A stretch of 64,000 nt of DNA, taken from Caldisalinibacter kiritimatiensis (GTDB lineage: Bacteria; Bacillota; Clostridia; Tissierellales; Caldisalinibacteraceae). The stretch covers positions 1 through 64,000 of the forward strand of contig NZ_ARZA01000066.1 of NCBI RefSeq assembly GCF_000387765.1. The letters are read 5' to 3'. Below, in pieces: positions 54,546 to 64,000 of this stretch (positions are counted from its first letter, which is position 1; each line of letters starts with the position of its first letter). The translations under genes and the position numbers were made by a program. The notes under the pieces are model-generated. The model was given only the letters and a program-made list of their open reading frames with translations. It did no database searches and was not told the DNA's origin.

Positions 54546-56299
54546 AGTGTATTTATTTCTTCACTTTTAGGTGTTACATATATAGTACTATTGTTATCAT
54601 ATATAACCATTCCTGGTTTAGCACCATTAGGTTTACGTACATTTTTTCTTTCGGTATAATCCACAGGAACATTACTTGACATATTACCTTTACTGTAAAA
54701 TGCTGCTATTAATGCAGCTTCTTTTATTGTTTGTTCTGGTATTTCTTTTCCTTTAGATTTGATAATCACATGGGAACCTGGTATATCTTTTGTGTGAAGC
54801 CAAATATCTTCTTTATCTGCAAACTTTAATGTCAAGTAATCATTTTGCTTATTATTTTTACCGACATATATATCAAAACCGTCTGTTGAAATGAAATGTC
54901 TTGGTTTTGAGGCTATAATTTTTTTAGACTTATTCTTTTTTTTCTTTTTTAAATATCCTTCATTTATTAGCTCTTCTTTTATTTCTTCTAATTCATCAAC
55001 ATCAGAACAGTTTTCAATGCTAACTAGTACGTTTTCTAAATACTCTATTTCTTCAGTAGTTTTTTCGATTTGTTTAGAAACTTCTTCATAGGCATTTTTT
55101 AATTTATTGTATTTCTTATAATATTTCTGAGCATTCTGAGAAGGACTTAGTCTTGGGTCTAATTTTATTTTTATTTTCTCCATGTCTGAGCTATAGAAGT
55201 TTTCTACTTCAATACACTCCATTTTATCGGTTATTCTATAGATGTTAGCTGTAAGTAAGTCTCCATAAATTTTATATTTTTCTCTTTTTTCTGCTTGATG
55301 CAACTCTTGCTTTTGCTTACCTAATTTTTTTTGATTTCTATCTAGTTTTAAATTTATCATTTTCTTTAATTCAGTAGATTTTTGATTTAGTCTTTGTTTT
55401 TTATCTCTTACTGTGTAAAAGAACTCAAGAGTTTCGCTAATAGAGTCAAAATAAATATTTTTTAAATTACTATATTGAGTGATAGGGACTGCTGAAAAAG
55501 CAGTTAATTTATTATAATTTTCATCTATTACTATGTTTGGTGTATATTTATTACTATTAATATCAAGCATTATACTTGAAAAACTATTGTAAAGATTATT
55601 TGTTGATTCACTGTCAAGTTCATCAATTACAGTACTATTATCGATGTCAGCCTTATTACATATTTCTCTTCCGATTAATGGACTTAGACCTAAAAATGTT
55701 TTATATAAGAACTTATATATTGGTGTACCACCATTTGAACTATCTAATTTTTCTTTGAATGTATTTTTGGTTGCGTCCAAAGGATTTACTTTATCCTGAG
55801 AAGGTGGTAGCTCATAATTAAAACCAGGTAATACTTGCCTTACACTGCTTATATCATTACCGATTCTTTTTATAGCATCTATAACTGTTTTTGATTTTTT
55901 ATCTACAAAGATTATATTACTGTGTCTACCCATTATTTCGATTATGAGTTGTTTAGTAGCAATATTACCTAGTTCATCTAAATTTTCCACTTCTATAATT
56001 AGGATTCTTTCCATTGAAATTTGTTTTACTCCTATTATTTTACCACCTTGTAAATGCTTCCTTAGTAGCATACAAAACATAGGAGGAGTTTGAGGGTTAG
56101 GCTTTGTAGAATTAACTAAATGAACTCTAGGATTATTGTTATTAGCTGACATTAATAGTTTCATATTAGAACCATAATTTCTAATATTTAATAAAACTTC
56201 ATCTTTTTCTGGTTGATATACTTTATCTATTTTTCCATTTAAGATTTTATTTTTTAATTCATAAGAAATTGCTCTTACAACTATACCATCTAGTGACAT
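54527..56299 (-). CDS. rqcH: Rqc2/RqcH-type ribosome quality control protein (NFACT family)
   Basis: A 590-residue protein: NFACT-N domain (SLDGIVVRAISYEL, MGRHSNIIFVD), helix-hairpin part, a long coiled coil (about 300-450) and the NFACT-R RNA-binding domain (STDGFDIYVGKNNKQND, DIWLHTKDIPGSHVII). In Bacillus, RqcH recruits tRNA-Ala to stalled 50S subunits to add alanine tails. Also annotated as fibronectin-binding protein FbpA. Minus strand, ATG complement at 56297-56299 with GGAGGAATC upstream; it is the only minus-strand protein gene. Confidence 0.93.
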   Translation of the reverse strand: MSLDGIVVRAISYELKNKILNGKIDKVYQPEKDEVLLNIRNYGSNMKLLMSANNNNPRVHLVNSTKPNPQTPPMFCMLLRKHLQGGKIIGVKQISMERILIIEVENLDELGNIATKQLIIEIMGRHSNIIFVDKKSKTVIDAIKRIGNDISSVRQVLPGFNYELPPSQDKVNPLDATKNTFKEKLDSSNGGTPIYKFLYKTFLGLSPLIGREICNKADIDNSTVIDELDSESTNNLYNSFSSIMLDINSNKYTPNIVIDENYNKLTAFSAVPITQYSNLKNIYFDSISETLEFFYTVRDKKQRLNQKSTELKKMINLKLDRNQKKLGKQKQELHQAEKREKYKIYGDLLTANIYRITDKMECIEVENFYSSDMEKIKIKLDPRLSPSQNAQKYYKKYNKLKNAYEEVSKQIEKTTEEIEYLENVLVSIENCSDVDELEEIKEELINEGYLKKKKKNKSKKIIASKPRHFISTDGFDIYVGKNNKQNDYLTLKFADKEDIWLHTKDIPGSHVIIKSKGKEIPEQTIKEAALIAAFYSKGNMSSNVPVDYTERKNVRKPNGAKPGMVIYDNNSTIYVTPKSEEINTLKKVEE

Positions 56300-56421
56300 C
56301 TTGATTCCTCCAAATATAGGCTTTTATTTTAAAGTATAACATCTTCTAAAAAAAATATAAAGAATTTGTTAAAGTTTAATATAGAACAAACTAGATATAT
56401 AAATTTTAGTAGTATTTTATT

Positions 56422-56465
56422 AACCTTAATAAAATGATATAATAAAAATCATGAATATTAAGGTT
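56422..56465. promoter_or_regulatory. nested dyad over the -10 of the dapF upstream region
   Basis: AACCTTAATA (56422-56431) mirrors TATTAAGGTT (56456-56465); within it ATGAT (56434-56438) mirrors ATCAT (56448-56452), around TATAAT (56438-56443). A -35 is poor (TTTTAT). It could be an operator or the first hairpin of the dapF mRNA. Confidence 0.4.
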
Positions 56466-56526
56466 TAAAAATATCATAACAATGATAAAATTGTAGTATA
56501 AACAATATATTTTTAGGAGGTCAAGA

Positions 56527-57363
56527 ATGATAGACTTTTATAAGTATCAAGGTCTAGGAAATGACTTTATTGTTTTTGATGGTATAAAAAATCAATTACC
56601 AAATGTAAATGAACTTGCAAAAAAAGTATGTAATAGAAATTTTGGCATAGGAGCTGATGGAATATTAGTAATTGAAAACTCTCAAAAAGCAGCTATAAAA
56701 ATGAGAATTATTAATGCTGATGGTTCTGAAGCAAAGATGTGTGGCAATGGAATAAGATGTTTTTCAAAGCATGTATATGAAAAAAAATTAGTTAGTTCTG
56801 AGTCATTTAATGTAGAGACATTGGCAGGAATTATTGAAGTAGAAGTTAGTAAAAGTGATAACAACAAAGTAAAAGAAGTACGAGCAAACATCGGAAAACC
56901 TATATATGGAAATGGATTGTTACCACAGCTAGATAATGAAAGAATTTTTAAAAGTGAAATAGAAATAGAAGGAAAAACGTATCTTGTGTATACTTTATTT
57001 GTAGGATGTGTACATACAATAGTATTTGTTGAAGATTTTAATCACATTGATATAGATTTACTTGGACCGGCTATAGAAAATCATTATATTTTTCCAGCGA
57101 AGACAAATGTTGATTTTTGTAAGATAATAGACCATAATAATATACGGGTAAAAACATGGGAAATAGGTGTAGGGCAAACTTTAGCCTGTGGTACAGGAGC
57201 AGCTAGTGCTGCAGTTGTATGTCACCAAGAACATAATACTAATAAAACAGTAAATGTACATTTAGATGGAGGAGAAGTTAAAATACAATTGAAAGATGGC
57301 TTAGTTTATATGACTGGACCTGCTGAGTTTATATGCTCGGGTAAATATAATTTTCAGGGATAA
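56527..57363 (+). CDS. dapF: diaminopimelate epimerase
   Basis: A 278-residue cofactor-free epimerase converting LL- to meso-diaminopimelate. The catalytic cysteine pair is C72 (KMCGNGIRCF) and C221 (TLACGTGAAS); also KYQGLGNDFI at the N-terminus. Supports meso-DAP as the wall cross-linking residue, matching MurE. The ATG at 56527 follows AGGAGG. It is divergent from rqcH and leads the yicC-remA-gmk direction. Confidence 0.96.
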   Translation: MIDFYKYQGLGNDFIVFDGIKNQLPNVNELAKKVCNRNFGIGADGILVIENSQKAAIKMRIINADGSEAKMCGNGIRCFSKHVYEKKLVSSESFNVETLAGIIEVEVSKSDNNKVKEVRANIGKPIYGNGLLPQLDNERIFKSEIEIEGKTYLVYTLFVGCVHTIVFVEDFNHIDIDLLGPAIENHYIFPAKTNVDFCKIIDHNNIRVKTWEIGVGQTLACGTGAASAAVVCHQEHNTNKTVNVHLDGGEVKIQLKDGLVYMTGPAEFICSGKYNFQG

Positions 57364-57433
57364 AATTAAGGCGAATTGACATAAGTGTAATTTATGGTAA
57401 AATTGATTATAATAATTAGGAAGGATGTGTATT

Positions 57434-58315
57434 ATGATACGCAGTATGACAGGTTTTGGAAAGGGTGAAAGTAAAGATAGTGTAAGGCATTTTACTGTAG
57501 AAGTAAGGTCTGTTAATAATAGATATAATGATATTATAATTAGAATGCCTAAACATTTGAAATATATTGAAGACAGAATAAAAAAGTTGATAAAAACTAA
57601 AGTTTCTAGAGGAAGAGTTGAAGTTTATATCAATTTAGAGTATATTGGTGATAGTGATGTAACAGTAAAGGTTGATTTAAATCTTGCAGAATCGTATAAT
57701 AAAGCTTTGAAGGAGTTATGTAATCATACTGGAATTAAGGATAACGTGACTTTATCTGTTTTAACAAAGTTCCCTGATATTATTAACACTGAAAAAAAGG
57801 AAGAAGACGCTGATGAGGTTTGGAATTGTCTTAAGATGGCTTTAGAAGAAGCATTAGACAAAATGATAGCAATGAGGATAAAAGAAGGAGAAGAATTAGC
57901 AAAAGATATAAGCGAGAAAGTTGTAGATATTGAAGATATGGTTAGTTTTATTGAACAAAGGTCACCACAGGTAGTGAATGAATATAAGGAAAAGTTATGG
58001 AATAGAATAGACGAATTGTTAGAAGATAAATATGAAATAGATGAAAATAGATTGGCAAATGAAGTAGCTATTTTTGCAGATAAAAGTGACATTAACGAAG
58101 AAGTAGTAAGGCTTTATAGTCATATGAAACAGTTAATAGACACCTTGAAATTAAATGGTCCTGTAGGTAGGAAATTAGACTTTTTATTACAGGAAGCAAA
58201 CAGAGAAGTAAATACGATTGGTTCAAAGGTAGGAGACGTTGATATTAAAAAGAAAGTTATTGAGATTAAAAGTGAATTAGAGAAGATAAGAGAACAAGTT
58301 CAAAACATTGAATAG
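57434..58315 (+). CDS. yicC: YicC/YloC family endoribonuclease
   Basis: A 293-residue protein starting [13 protein letters not shown], the invariant family N-terminus, with [12 protein letters not shown] and a C-terminal segment [21 protein letters not shown]. Recent work shows members cut RNA; the target set is unclear. Start ATG 57434 with AGGAAGG upstream; an in-frame ATG at 57425 would place the ribosome site too close. It leads a conserved block yicC-remA-gmk-rpoZ-coaBC. Confidence 0.94.
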   Translation: MIRSMTGFGKGESKDSVRHFTVEVRSVNNRYNDIIIRMPKHLKYIEDRIKKLIKTKVSRGRVEVYINLEYIGDSDVTVKVDLNLAESYNKALKELCNHTGIKDNVTLSVLTKFPDIINTEKKEEDADEVWNCLKMALEEALDKMIAMRIKEGEELAKDISEKVVDIEDMVSFIEQRSPQVVNEYKEKLWNRIDELLEDKYEIDENRLANEVAIFADKSDINEEVVRLYSHMKQLIDTLKLNGPVGRKLDFLLQEANREVNTIGSKVGDVDIKKKVIEIKSELEKIREQVQNIE

Positions 58316-58328
58316 GAGGTATATAAGT

Positions 58329-58601
58329 ATGGATATTAAGTTAATTAATATAGGATTTGGTAATATAGTTTCAGCAAATAGAATTGTTGCTATAGTAAGT
58401 CCAGAATCAGCACCAATAAAAAGGATAATTCAAGAAGCCCGTGAAAGGGGTATGTTGATTGATGCTACATATGGTAGAAGAACAAGAGCAGTTATAATAA
58501 CAGATAGTGACCATATAATTCTTTCGGCTGTACAACCAGAAACTGTAGCACATAGACTAGATAATAAAGAGATACACGATGTAGAAATAAATAAAGAATA
58601 A
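58329..58601 (+). CDS. remA: extracellular matrix regulator RemA (DUF370)
   Basis: A 90-residue DNA-binding protein forming ring oligomers in Bacillus, activating biofilm and osmoprotection genes. [52 protein letters not shown], and [12 protein letters not shown] match RemA. Start ATG 58329 behind AGGAGG; the frame extends upstream through the end of yicC but that is not family-like. The usual position before gmk is kept. Confidence 0.95.
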   Translation: MDIKLINIGFGNIVSANRIVAIVSPESAPIKRIIQEARERGMLIDATYGRRTRAVIITDSDHIILSAVQPETVAHRLDNKEIHDVEINKE

Positions 58602-58616
58602 AGGAAGGAGAAGTAC

Positions 58617-59222
58617 ATGAACAAAGGATTACTTATTGTATTATCTGGACCTTCAGGAGCAGGAAAAGGTACTATATGTAAGGCGTTTTTAAAGGAAAAT
58701 AAAGATTTCATTTTGTCTGTTTCTGCTACAACTAGAAAGCCGAGAGAAGGAGAAATTGATGGTGTAAATTATTTTTTTATTACCAAAGAAGATTTTGAAA
58801 AGAAAATACAGAATGATGAATTCTTAGAATATGCTTCAGTTTACGGGAGCTACTATGGTACACCAAAAAGCTTTGTTATAGAAAATCTTAACAAAGGCAA
58901 AGATGTAATTCTTGAAATAGATATACAAGGAGCTTTGCAAATCAAGGAGCGTTATCCAGAAGGTGTTTTTATATTTATAGTACCGCCATCTATGAAAGAA
59001 TTAAGAAATAGAATCGAAAAAAGGGGAACAGAAACTGAAGAAGCAATAAATGAAAGGTTTAGTAGTGCTTTTAATGAATTGAATTTTGCATCAAAATATG
59101 ATTATGTAGTAGTAAATGATGAAGTAAATAAAGCAGTAAAAAGAATAGAAGCAATAGTAATGGCAGAAAAATGTAAGATTGAAAGACAGAAAGAAGTTTT
59201 AAATAAAGTAAAGGAGGTATAG
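58617..59222 (+). CDS. gmk: guanylate kinase
   Basis: A 201-residue kinase converting GMP to GDP. P-loop SGPSGAGKGTI (residues 9-19), TTRKPREGEIDGVNYFF (GMP-binding), LEIDIQGALQIKE and IEKRGTETEEAINERF. ATG 58617 behind AAGGAAGGAGA. One base separates its stop from rpoZ. Confidence 0.97.
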   Translation: MNKGLLIVLSGPSGAGKGTICKAFLKENKDFILSVSATTRKPREGEIDGVNYFFITKEDFEKKIQNDEFLEYASVYGSYYGTPKSFVIENLNKGKDVILEIDIQGALQIKERYPEGVFIFIVPPSMKELRNRIEKRGTETEEAINERFSSAFNELNFASKYDYVVVNDEVNKAVKRIEAIVMAEKCKIERQKEVLNKVKEV

Positions 59223-59223
59223 T

Positions 59224-59433
59224 ATGTTATATCCTTCAATCAATGAGTTATTAAAGAAAGTGGACAGTAGATATACTTTAGTTATGATGGTTTCTAAAAG
59301 AGCTAGACAACTAGTGGATGGAGATAAGCCATTAGTAGATGAAGAGTTTAATAAAACTGTTACTACAGCTATCAATGAAGTTGCAGAAGATAAGATTGAA
59401 TACATAAAGCCGGAAGTCAAAGGTTTAAAATAA
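59224..59433 (+). CDS. rpoZ: RNA polymerase omega subunit
   Basis: A 69-residue subunit aiding RNA polymerase assembly and ppGpp responses. MLYPSINELLKKVDSRYTLVMMVSKRARQ is the family N-terminus with the conserved RY.L....KRAR pattern. ATG 59224, translationally coupled to gmk. Confidence 0.95.
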   Translation: MLYPSINELLKKVDSRYTLVMMVSKRARQLVDGDKPLVDEEFNKTVTTAINEVAEDKIEYIKPEVKGLK

Positions 59434-59446
59434 TGGGGTGGATGAG

Positions 59447-60637
59447 TTGTTAAAAGGAAAGAATATTGTAGTAGGTGTAACTGGTGGTATAGCAGCATAT
59501 AAAGCTGCCGATATTGTTAGCAAACTAAAAAAATTACAAGCTAATGTGGACGTGATAATGACTGAGTCAGCTACTAAATTTATATCGCCATTGACTTTTC
59601 AGTCTTTATCGCAAAACTTTGTGACCGTTGATATGTTTAAAGAACCTAAAAAGTGGGAAATAGAGCATATATCTCTAGCTCAGAAGGCAGATGTATTTTT
59701 AATAGCTCCAGCTACAGCCAATGTAATTGGAAAAGTAGCAAATGGTATTGCAGATGATATGTTAAGTACTACTATAATGGCAACTAAATCAAAAGTAGTT
59801 TTTGCACCGGCGATGAACACCAATATGTATACAAACCCCATATTTCAACAGAACATGAATAAATTAAAAGAACTTGGATACGAATTTATTAGACCAGCAA
59901 AGGGAAGACTCGCTTGTGGTGACTATGGAGAAGGAAAAATGGCAGATACAGTTGATATAGTATCATATGTAACTGATATGTTAACTAATAAAGAGTTAAA
60001 AGGCAAAAAAGTAATAGTTACTGCGGGGCCTACAATTGAACCGATAGATCCTGTTAGGTATTTAACTAACCATTCTAGTGGTAAAATGGGTTATGCTATA
60101 GCAGAGGAAGCAGAAAAAATGGGAGCTGAAGTTATTCTAATAAGTGGACCAACACATTTAAAAGCTCCTGACGGTGTTGAAGTTGTTAGAATAAATACAA
60201 CTCAACAAATGTTCAATGAAATAGAAAAAAGATTTAATGGTTGTGATGTACTAATAAAAGCGGCAGCTCCATTAGATTACAAACCAGAAGAAGTATATAA
60301 TAACAAGATAAAAAAAGGCAATGGGAAATTAGAGCTAAGTTTTACAAGAAATCCAGATATCTTAAAATACTTTGGTAATAATAAAAAGGACCAAATTGTT
60401 GTAGGTTTTGCTGCCGAAACTGATAATGTATTAGAAAATGGAAGAAAAAAAATGAAAAATAAGAATTTAGACTTTATTGTAGTGAATGATGTTTCTAATA
60501 AAGATGCAGGATTTAAAAAAGAAACTAATGTGGCTACAATAATAGATAAAGAAGGTACTGAAAAAAGTTATCCTAAGATGTCAAAAAGGGAACTAGCAAA
60601 AATTATATTAGATAAGATTTTAGATAATTTTAGTTAA
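59447..60637 (+). CDS. coaBC: bifunctional phosphopantothenoylcysteine decarboxylase/synthetase
   Basis: A 396-residue two-domain enzyme of coenzyme A synthesis. CoaC half: VGVTGGIAAYKAADIV, HISLAQKADVFLIAPATANVIGK, PAMNTNMY and cysteine loop GRLACGDYGEGKM; CoaB half: VTAGPTIEPIDPVRYLTNHSSGKMG and KAAAPLDYKPEE. Start TTG 59447 chosen because GGGGTGGAT lies just before; GTG 59438 is in frame but without a ribosome site of its own. A strong hairpin follows. Confidence 0.94.
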   Translation: MLKGKNIVVGVTGGIAAYKAADIVSKLKKLQANVDVIMTESATKFISPLTFQSLSQNFVTVDMFKEPKKWEIEHISLAQKADVFLIAPATANVIGKVANGIADDMLSTTIMATKSKVVFAPAMNTNMYTNPIFQQNMNKLKELGYEFIRPAKGRLACGDYGEGKMADTVDIVSYVTDMLTNKELKGKKVIVTAGPTIEPIDPVRYLTNHSSGKMGYAIAEEAEKMGAEVILISGPTHLKAPDGVEVVRINTTQQMFNEIEKRFNGCDVLIKAAAPLDYKPEEVYNNKIKKGNGKLELSFTRNPDILKYFGNNKKDQIVVGFAAETDNVLENGRKKMKNKNLDFIVVNDVSNKDAGFKKETNVATIIDKEGTEKSYPKMSKRELAKIILDKILDNFS

Positions 60638-60669
60638 TAAGATTTTAATAACAAAATAAGTATTATGAG

Positions 60670-60745
60670 TAGCTATTAGCTAGATATTAAATGAAGTAAA
60701 GGATTATCTTTATTTCATTTATATCTAGCTTTTAAATTTTAATTT
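60670..60745. terminator. long 23-bp hairpin terminator between coaBC and priA
   Basis: The left arm 60678-60701 pairs with the right arm 60708-60730 (one bulged base, one G-T pair), GATTAT loop, then T-rich sequence. Just upstream, TAGCTATTAGCT (60670-60681) is the inverted copy of the repeat near 46911. It may be a mobile palindromic element doing terminator duty. Confidence 0.8.
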
Positions 60746-60764
60746 TTTAATTCAGAGTTAAATT

Positions 60765-60773
60765 TGCTATAAT
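60765..60773 (+). promoter_or_regulatory. extended -10 promoter of priA
   Basis: TGCTATAAT (TGn plus TATAAT at 60768-60773), 33 bases before the priA start; no clear -35. Confidence 0.5.
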
Positions 60774-60805
60774 AAACATATAGCTTTATTGAGAGGTTGA
60801 AATTA

Positions 60806-63295
60806 ATGGAGAAAAAAGTGTTTGCGGAAGTTATTGTAGATAACAAAAGTACAAAAACCGATAGATTGTATACATATATTGTTCCTGATAGATTTGAAAA
60901 TGACTTAAAAGTAGGAATGAGAGTTTTAGTCCCATTTGGACGTGGTAATAAGAAAATAGAGGGATTAGTTGTAAATATAAAGAATGATATTAACATAAAA
61001 GTAAGTAGGCTTAAATACATCGATAGTTTGGTAGATAATAAACCTATCTTATCGCAAGAAATGATTAAGTTAGGGTTATGGATGAAGAAAAAATATCTAG
61101 CCCAATATATAGATGTTTTTAAAACTTTAATGCCTACAGGGATTACTAATAAAGTAGTTAAGTATTTAAAACTAAATGAGAATATAGATGAATGTAAAAT
61201 ACAAAAAATAAAGTCAATTAATCAAAGAAAAATTATTGAATATTTAAAACATACAAATAAAGCTGATGTCAATACTATAAAAAGAAACCTTAATATTAAG
61301 AACATAATAAGTAGTATTAATTCGTTATGTGAAAAAGAAATCATAGAAATGTATGAAGAAATTGAAACTGAAGTAAATAAAAAATATCAAAAAGTTGTAT
61401 ATAGAAAATTTGATGCTGACAATAAAAATGAGATATTAAAAAAACTGAATAGTAGAGCATATAAGCAAAAAGCTGTTGTCGAATTTATTACAGATATTAA
61501 ATACATTGGTTTAAAAGAGCTTATGATAAAAACAAATAGTTCTTTATCGACGATAAAGGCTCTAAGAGATAAAGGGTACTTATCTATAAAAGATGAAGAG
61601 GTAAAAAGAAATCCTATTAACAATAAAGCTATAGTTGAAAATAAAAAATTACAGTTAACTAATCAGCAAAAAGAATGTATAAATACTATATTAAAAAATA
61701 TAGAAAAAAATAAATGTAATAAATTTTTAATTCATGGTGTTACAGGGAGTGGTAAGACAGAAGTCTATTTACGTTTGATAGAAAGAATGCTAAAATGGAA
61801 TAAGCAGGCAATAGTTTTAGTCCCTGAGATTTCATTGACACCACAAACAGTTGAGAGGTTTGTTGGTAGGTTTGGAGATAAGGTTGCAGTTTTACATAGT
61901 AGGTTATCCCTTGGTGAAAGATATGATGAGTGGAGAAAGATTAAAGAGGGTAAGGTACAGATAGCAGTGGGAGCTAGATCAGCTGTTTTTGCTCCATTTG
62001 ATAATTTAGGGCTAATAGTAATTGATGAAGAACATGAAAATAGTTATAAATCCTCAATGAGCCCCAAATATAATACTTTAGAAGTAGCAGAAAAAAGATG
62101 CAAATTGGAAGGTGCGACTTTAATTTTAGGCTCAGCTACACCTTCGATAGAATCTTATTATAGGTCATTGAAAAATGAGCTTAAGCTATTAAAGTTAACT
62201 GAAAGAGCAAATAAGAAGTCTTTACCACCAATAGAAGTGGTAGATATGAGAAAAGAATTGGATAAAGGTAATAAGTCAATTTTTAGTGAAAAATTACTTA
62301 ATGCTATAAAAGAAAATCTAGAAAATAATAAACAAACAATACTTTTCTTAAATAGAAGAGGATTTTCTACATTTGTTTCCTGTAGAAAATGTGGGTATGT
62401 CGCTAAGTGTAAACAATGCGATATATCACTTACATATCATATGAATAAAGACTTACTTAAATGTCATTATTGTGGTTTTACCATGAGAACACCTAGAATA
62501 TGTCCTGAATGTGGAAGTGAATATATAAAGTATTTTGGTGTAGGTACAGAAAAAATTGAAGAAGTAGTTAAGCATCTGTTTCCAACTGCAAGAGTAGAAA
62601 GGATGGATGTAGACACAACCTCTCGTAAGGGCAGCCATGAAAAAATTTTAAATAAAGTAAAGAATGGGAATATAGATATTTTGATTGGGACTCAAATGAT
62701 AACTAAAGGATTAGACTTTCATAATGTTACTTTAGTTGGGATAATAGCAGCTGATATGACATTGAACTTACCAGATTTTAGAGCTGCAGAGAGAACATTT
62801 CAGCTTACAACTCAAGTAAGTGGAAGAGCAGGTAGAGGTGAAGCTCAAGGAAGAGTAATTTTACAAACATACGAGCCAGAACACTATAGTATAACTACAT
62901 CTCAAGCCCATAATTATGTAGAATTTTATGAAAAGGAAATAAAAATACGAGAAGAATTTGAGTATCCACCATTTACAAATATAATTAACATAGTAGTTAC
63001 TAGTAAAGATGAGAAAAAACTATACACTTTTACCAAGAGGTTATTTCAACATTTAGACAAAACAATTAATAATAATATAAAAAAAGTAGAGGATATTGAG
63101 TTGATAGGTCCCAACCCAGCGCCTTTATCTAGAATTAAAGGTAGCTATAGATGGCAAATTTTAATTAAATGTAAAAATAGTAAAATTGAAAGTGTAAAAC
63201 AGATATTAGAGGAAACTATAACAAGTAATAAGTTTAATGAATACTTTAATTTGTTTAAAATAAGTATTGATATAAATCCAAATTCTATTATGTAG
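60806..63295 (+). CDS. priA: primosomal protein N' (replication restart helicase)
   Basis: An 829-residue 3'-5' helicase. N-terminal DNA-binding part, Walker [12 protein letters not shown] (K317), DEEH box ([10 protein letters not shown]), eight zinc cysteines ([27 protein letters not shown]) and motif V/VI segments ([21 protein letters not shown]). ATG 60806 behind GAGAGG; TTG 60797 in frame is within that site. priA-def-fmt is a conserved order. Confidence 0.96.
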   Translation: MEKKVFAEVIVDNKSTKTDRLYTYIVPDRFENDLKVGMRVLVPFGRGNKKIEGLVVNIKNDINIKVSRLKYIDSLVDNKPILSQEMIKLGLWMKKKYLAQYIDVFKTLMPTGITNKVVKYLKLNENIDECKIQKIKSINQRKIIEYLKHTNKADVNTIKRNLNIKNIISSINSLCEKEIIEMYEEIETEVNKKYQKVVYRKFDADNKNEILKKLNSRAYKQKAVVEFITDIKYIGLKELMIKTNSSLSTIKALRDKGYLSIKDEEVKRNPINNKAIVENKKLQLTNQQKECINTILKNIEKNKCNKFLIHGVTGSGKTEVYLRLIERMLKWNKQAIVLVPEISLTPQTVERFVGRFGDKVAVLHSRLSLGERYDEWRKIKEGKVQIAVGARSAVFAPFDNLGLIVIDEEHENSYKSSMSPKYNTLEVAEKRCKLEGATLILGSATPSIESYYRSLKNELKLLKLTERANKKSLPPIEVVDMRKELDKGNKSIFSEKLLNAIKENLENNKQTILFLNRRGFSTFVSCRKCGYVAKCKQCDISLTYHMNKDLLKCHYCGFTMRTPRICPECGSEYIKYFGVGTEKIEEVVKHLFPTARVERMDVDTTSRKGSHEKILNKVKNGNIDILIGTQMITKGLDFHNVTLVGIIAADMTLNLPDFRAAERTFQLTTQVSGRAGRGEAQGRVILQTYEPEHYSITTSQAHNYVEFYEKEIKIREEFEYPPFTNIINIVVTSKDEKKLYTFTKRLFQHLDKTINNNIKKVEDIELIGPNPAPLSRIKGSYRWQILIKCKNSKIESVKQILEETITSNKFNEYFNLFKISIDINPNSIM

Positions 63296-63306
63296 GAGGT
63301 AATAAT

Positions 63307-63753
63307 ATGGCATTAAGACAACTAAGATATGAAGGTGATCCGATATTAAGAAAGAAAAGTCGTGAAGTAAAAGAAATAAACGATAGGATTAAAACTTTAA
63401 TAGAAGATATGATTGATACTATGTATAAAGAAGAAGGGGTAGGATTAGCAGCTCCACAAGTTGGGATATTAAAGAGGATAGCTGTTATAGATATAGGGAA
63501 AGGTCCTATTAGACTAATAAATCCAGAAATAGTGTCAGGAGAAGGCGAAGAAATAGATGTTGAAGGCTGTTTAAGTATACCTGGAAAGAATGGTAAAGTT
63601 AAAAGACCTAAAAAAGTGAAAGTTAAGTATATTGATTTAGAAGGAAATGAAAAATATATTGAAGGTGAAGGATTATTAGCTAGGGCTCTATGTCATGAAA
63701 TAGACCATTTGAATGGAATATTGTTCATAGATAAAGTAATCAATGAGGAATAG
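63307..63753 (+). CDS. def: peptide deformylase
   Basis: A 148-residue iron/zinc hydrolase removing N-formyl from new proteins. [10 protein letters not shown] (44-53), EGCLS with C88, and HEIDH with H130 and H134. The length and motif spacing fit the type 1 enzyme. ATG 63307 behind GTAGGAGG, which overlaps the priA stop. fmt, which adds the formyl group to Met-tRNA, follows. Confidence 0.97.
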   Translation: MALRQLRYEGDPILRKKSREVKEINDRIKTLIEDMIDTMYKEEGVGLAAPQVGILKRIAVIDIGKGPIRLINPEIVSGEGEEIDVEGCLSIPGKNGKVKRPKKVKVKYIDLEGNEKYIEGEGLLARALCHEIDHLNGILFIDKVINEE

Positions 63754-63764
63754 AGGTGATATTA

Positions 63765-64000
63765 ATGAAAGTAGTATTTATGGGTACTCCAGAGTTTGCT
63801 GTACCTACTTTAGAACATTTATATCAAGAAGGATATGATGTTTCTTTGGTAGTTACTCAACCAGATAGACCAAAAGGACGTGGAAAAAAGCTAAGTCCAC
63901 CACCTGTAAAGGAAAAGGCATTAGAATATGGTATAGAAGTGTATCAACCTAAAAACGTTAATACTTCAGATTCTATACAAAAAATTAAAGAAATATCACC
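63765..64000 (+). CDS. fmt: methionyl-tRNA formyltransferase, 3' end outside window
   Basis: Starts at ATG 63765 behind AGAGGTGA, 11 bases after def. The N-terminal residues read MKVVFMGTPEFAVPTLE, then QPDRPKGRGKKLSPPPVK, both classic Fmt segments (folate-binding and loop regions). About 78 residues are inside the window; the formyltransferase remainder continues past base 64000. Works with def in formyl-Met cycling. Confidence 0.95.
   Translation, partial: MKVVFMGTPEFAVPTLEHLYQEGYDVSLVVTQPDRPKGRGKKLSPPPVKEKALEYGIEVYQPKNVNTSDSIQKIKEIS

Overview
The window is an AT-rich stretch of a low-GC, endospore-forming Firmicute chromosome, most likely of class Clostridia. Evidence for this: spoIIGA-sigE-sigG, spoIVA, a Spo0E-type phosphatase, remA, a meso-diaminopimelate cell wall (DNPR motif in MurE, plus dapF), strong GGAGG ribosome binding sites and many TTG/GTG starts. 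The genus cannot be fixed from sequence alone; a Tissierellales-like relative is plausible. I see no prophage, transposase, integron or CRISPR array. Almost all protein genes are on the + strand; the exceptions are rqcH and one tRNA-Pro gene.

Layout. (1) 1-4.7 kb: a 5'-truncated ferrochelatase-like gene, the paired M16 peptidase homologues ymfF/ymfH, lgt, and a Spo0E-like gene. (2) 4.9-21.8 kb: a division and cell wall (dcw) cluster, mraZ-rsmH-ftsL-PBP-murE-mraY-murD-ftsW-murG-murA-ftsQ-DUF881-DUF881-sbp-ftsA-ftsZ, preceded by phased MraZ boxes and lacking murF, murC and murB. (3) 21.9-28.9 kb: spoIIGA-sigE, sigG, ylmC, nrdR, pgeF, phoP-phoR. (4) 29-36.9 kb: a YIEGIA-type spore gene pair, a DUF512 radical-SAM protein, der-plsY-gpsA, spoIVA, and tRNA-Pro(GGG). 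(5) 37-41.8 kb: a small membrane protein, then HlyD-like-yggS-sepF-yggT-ylmH-divIVA. (6) 42-45 kb: mtnN-aroF, a 44-residue hydrophobic ORF, a structured noncoding segment, and DUF5665-yteA. (7) 45-54.5 kb: lspA-rluD, the pyrimidine set pyrR-uraA-pyrC-pyrF-pyrK-pyrD-pyrE with two PyrR RNA sites, and a PAP2 phosphatase. (8) 54.5-64 kb: rqcH (minus), dapF, yicC-remA-gmk-rpoZ-coaBC, priA-def-fmt (fmt runs off the end).

How the genes fit together. The dcw cluster makes lipid II precursors and the divisome, and sepF/divIVA add membrane and pole factors. spoIIGA matures SigE, which would drive spoIVA, and SigG follows in the forespore. The pyr block makes UMP and appears to be feedback controlled by PyrR in two different ways: transcription attenuation ahead of pyrR and apparently translation control ahead of uraA.

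The gene content is ordinary core genome; the interesting material is mostly RNA and DNA regulatory structure. The best items are a three-way RNA switch that can hide the uraA ribosome binding site, a large hairpin that buries the murA ribosome binding site, an orphan 11-bp-phased Pho box driving a short terminated transcript behind phoR, phased MraZ operators, and an unannotated small ORF next to a large hairpin at 43.6-43.95 kb. I found no strong candidate for a wholly new multi-gene system.
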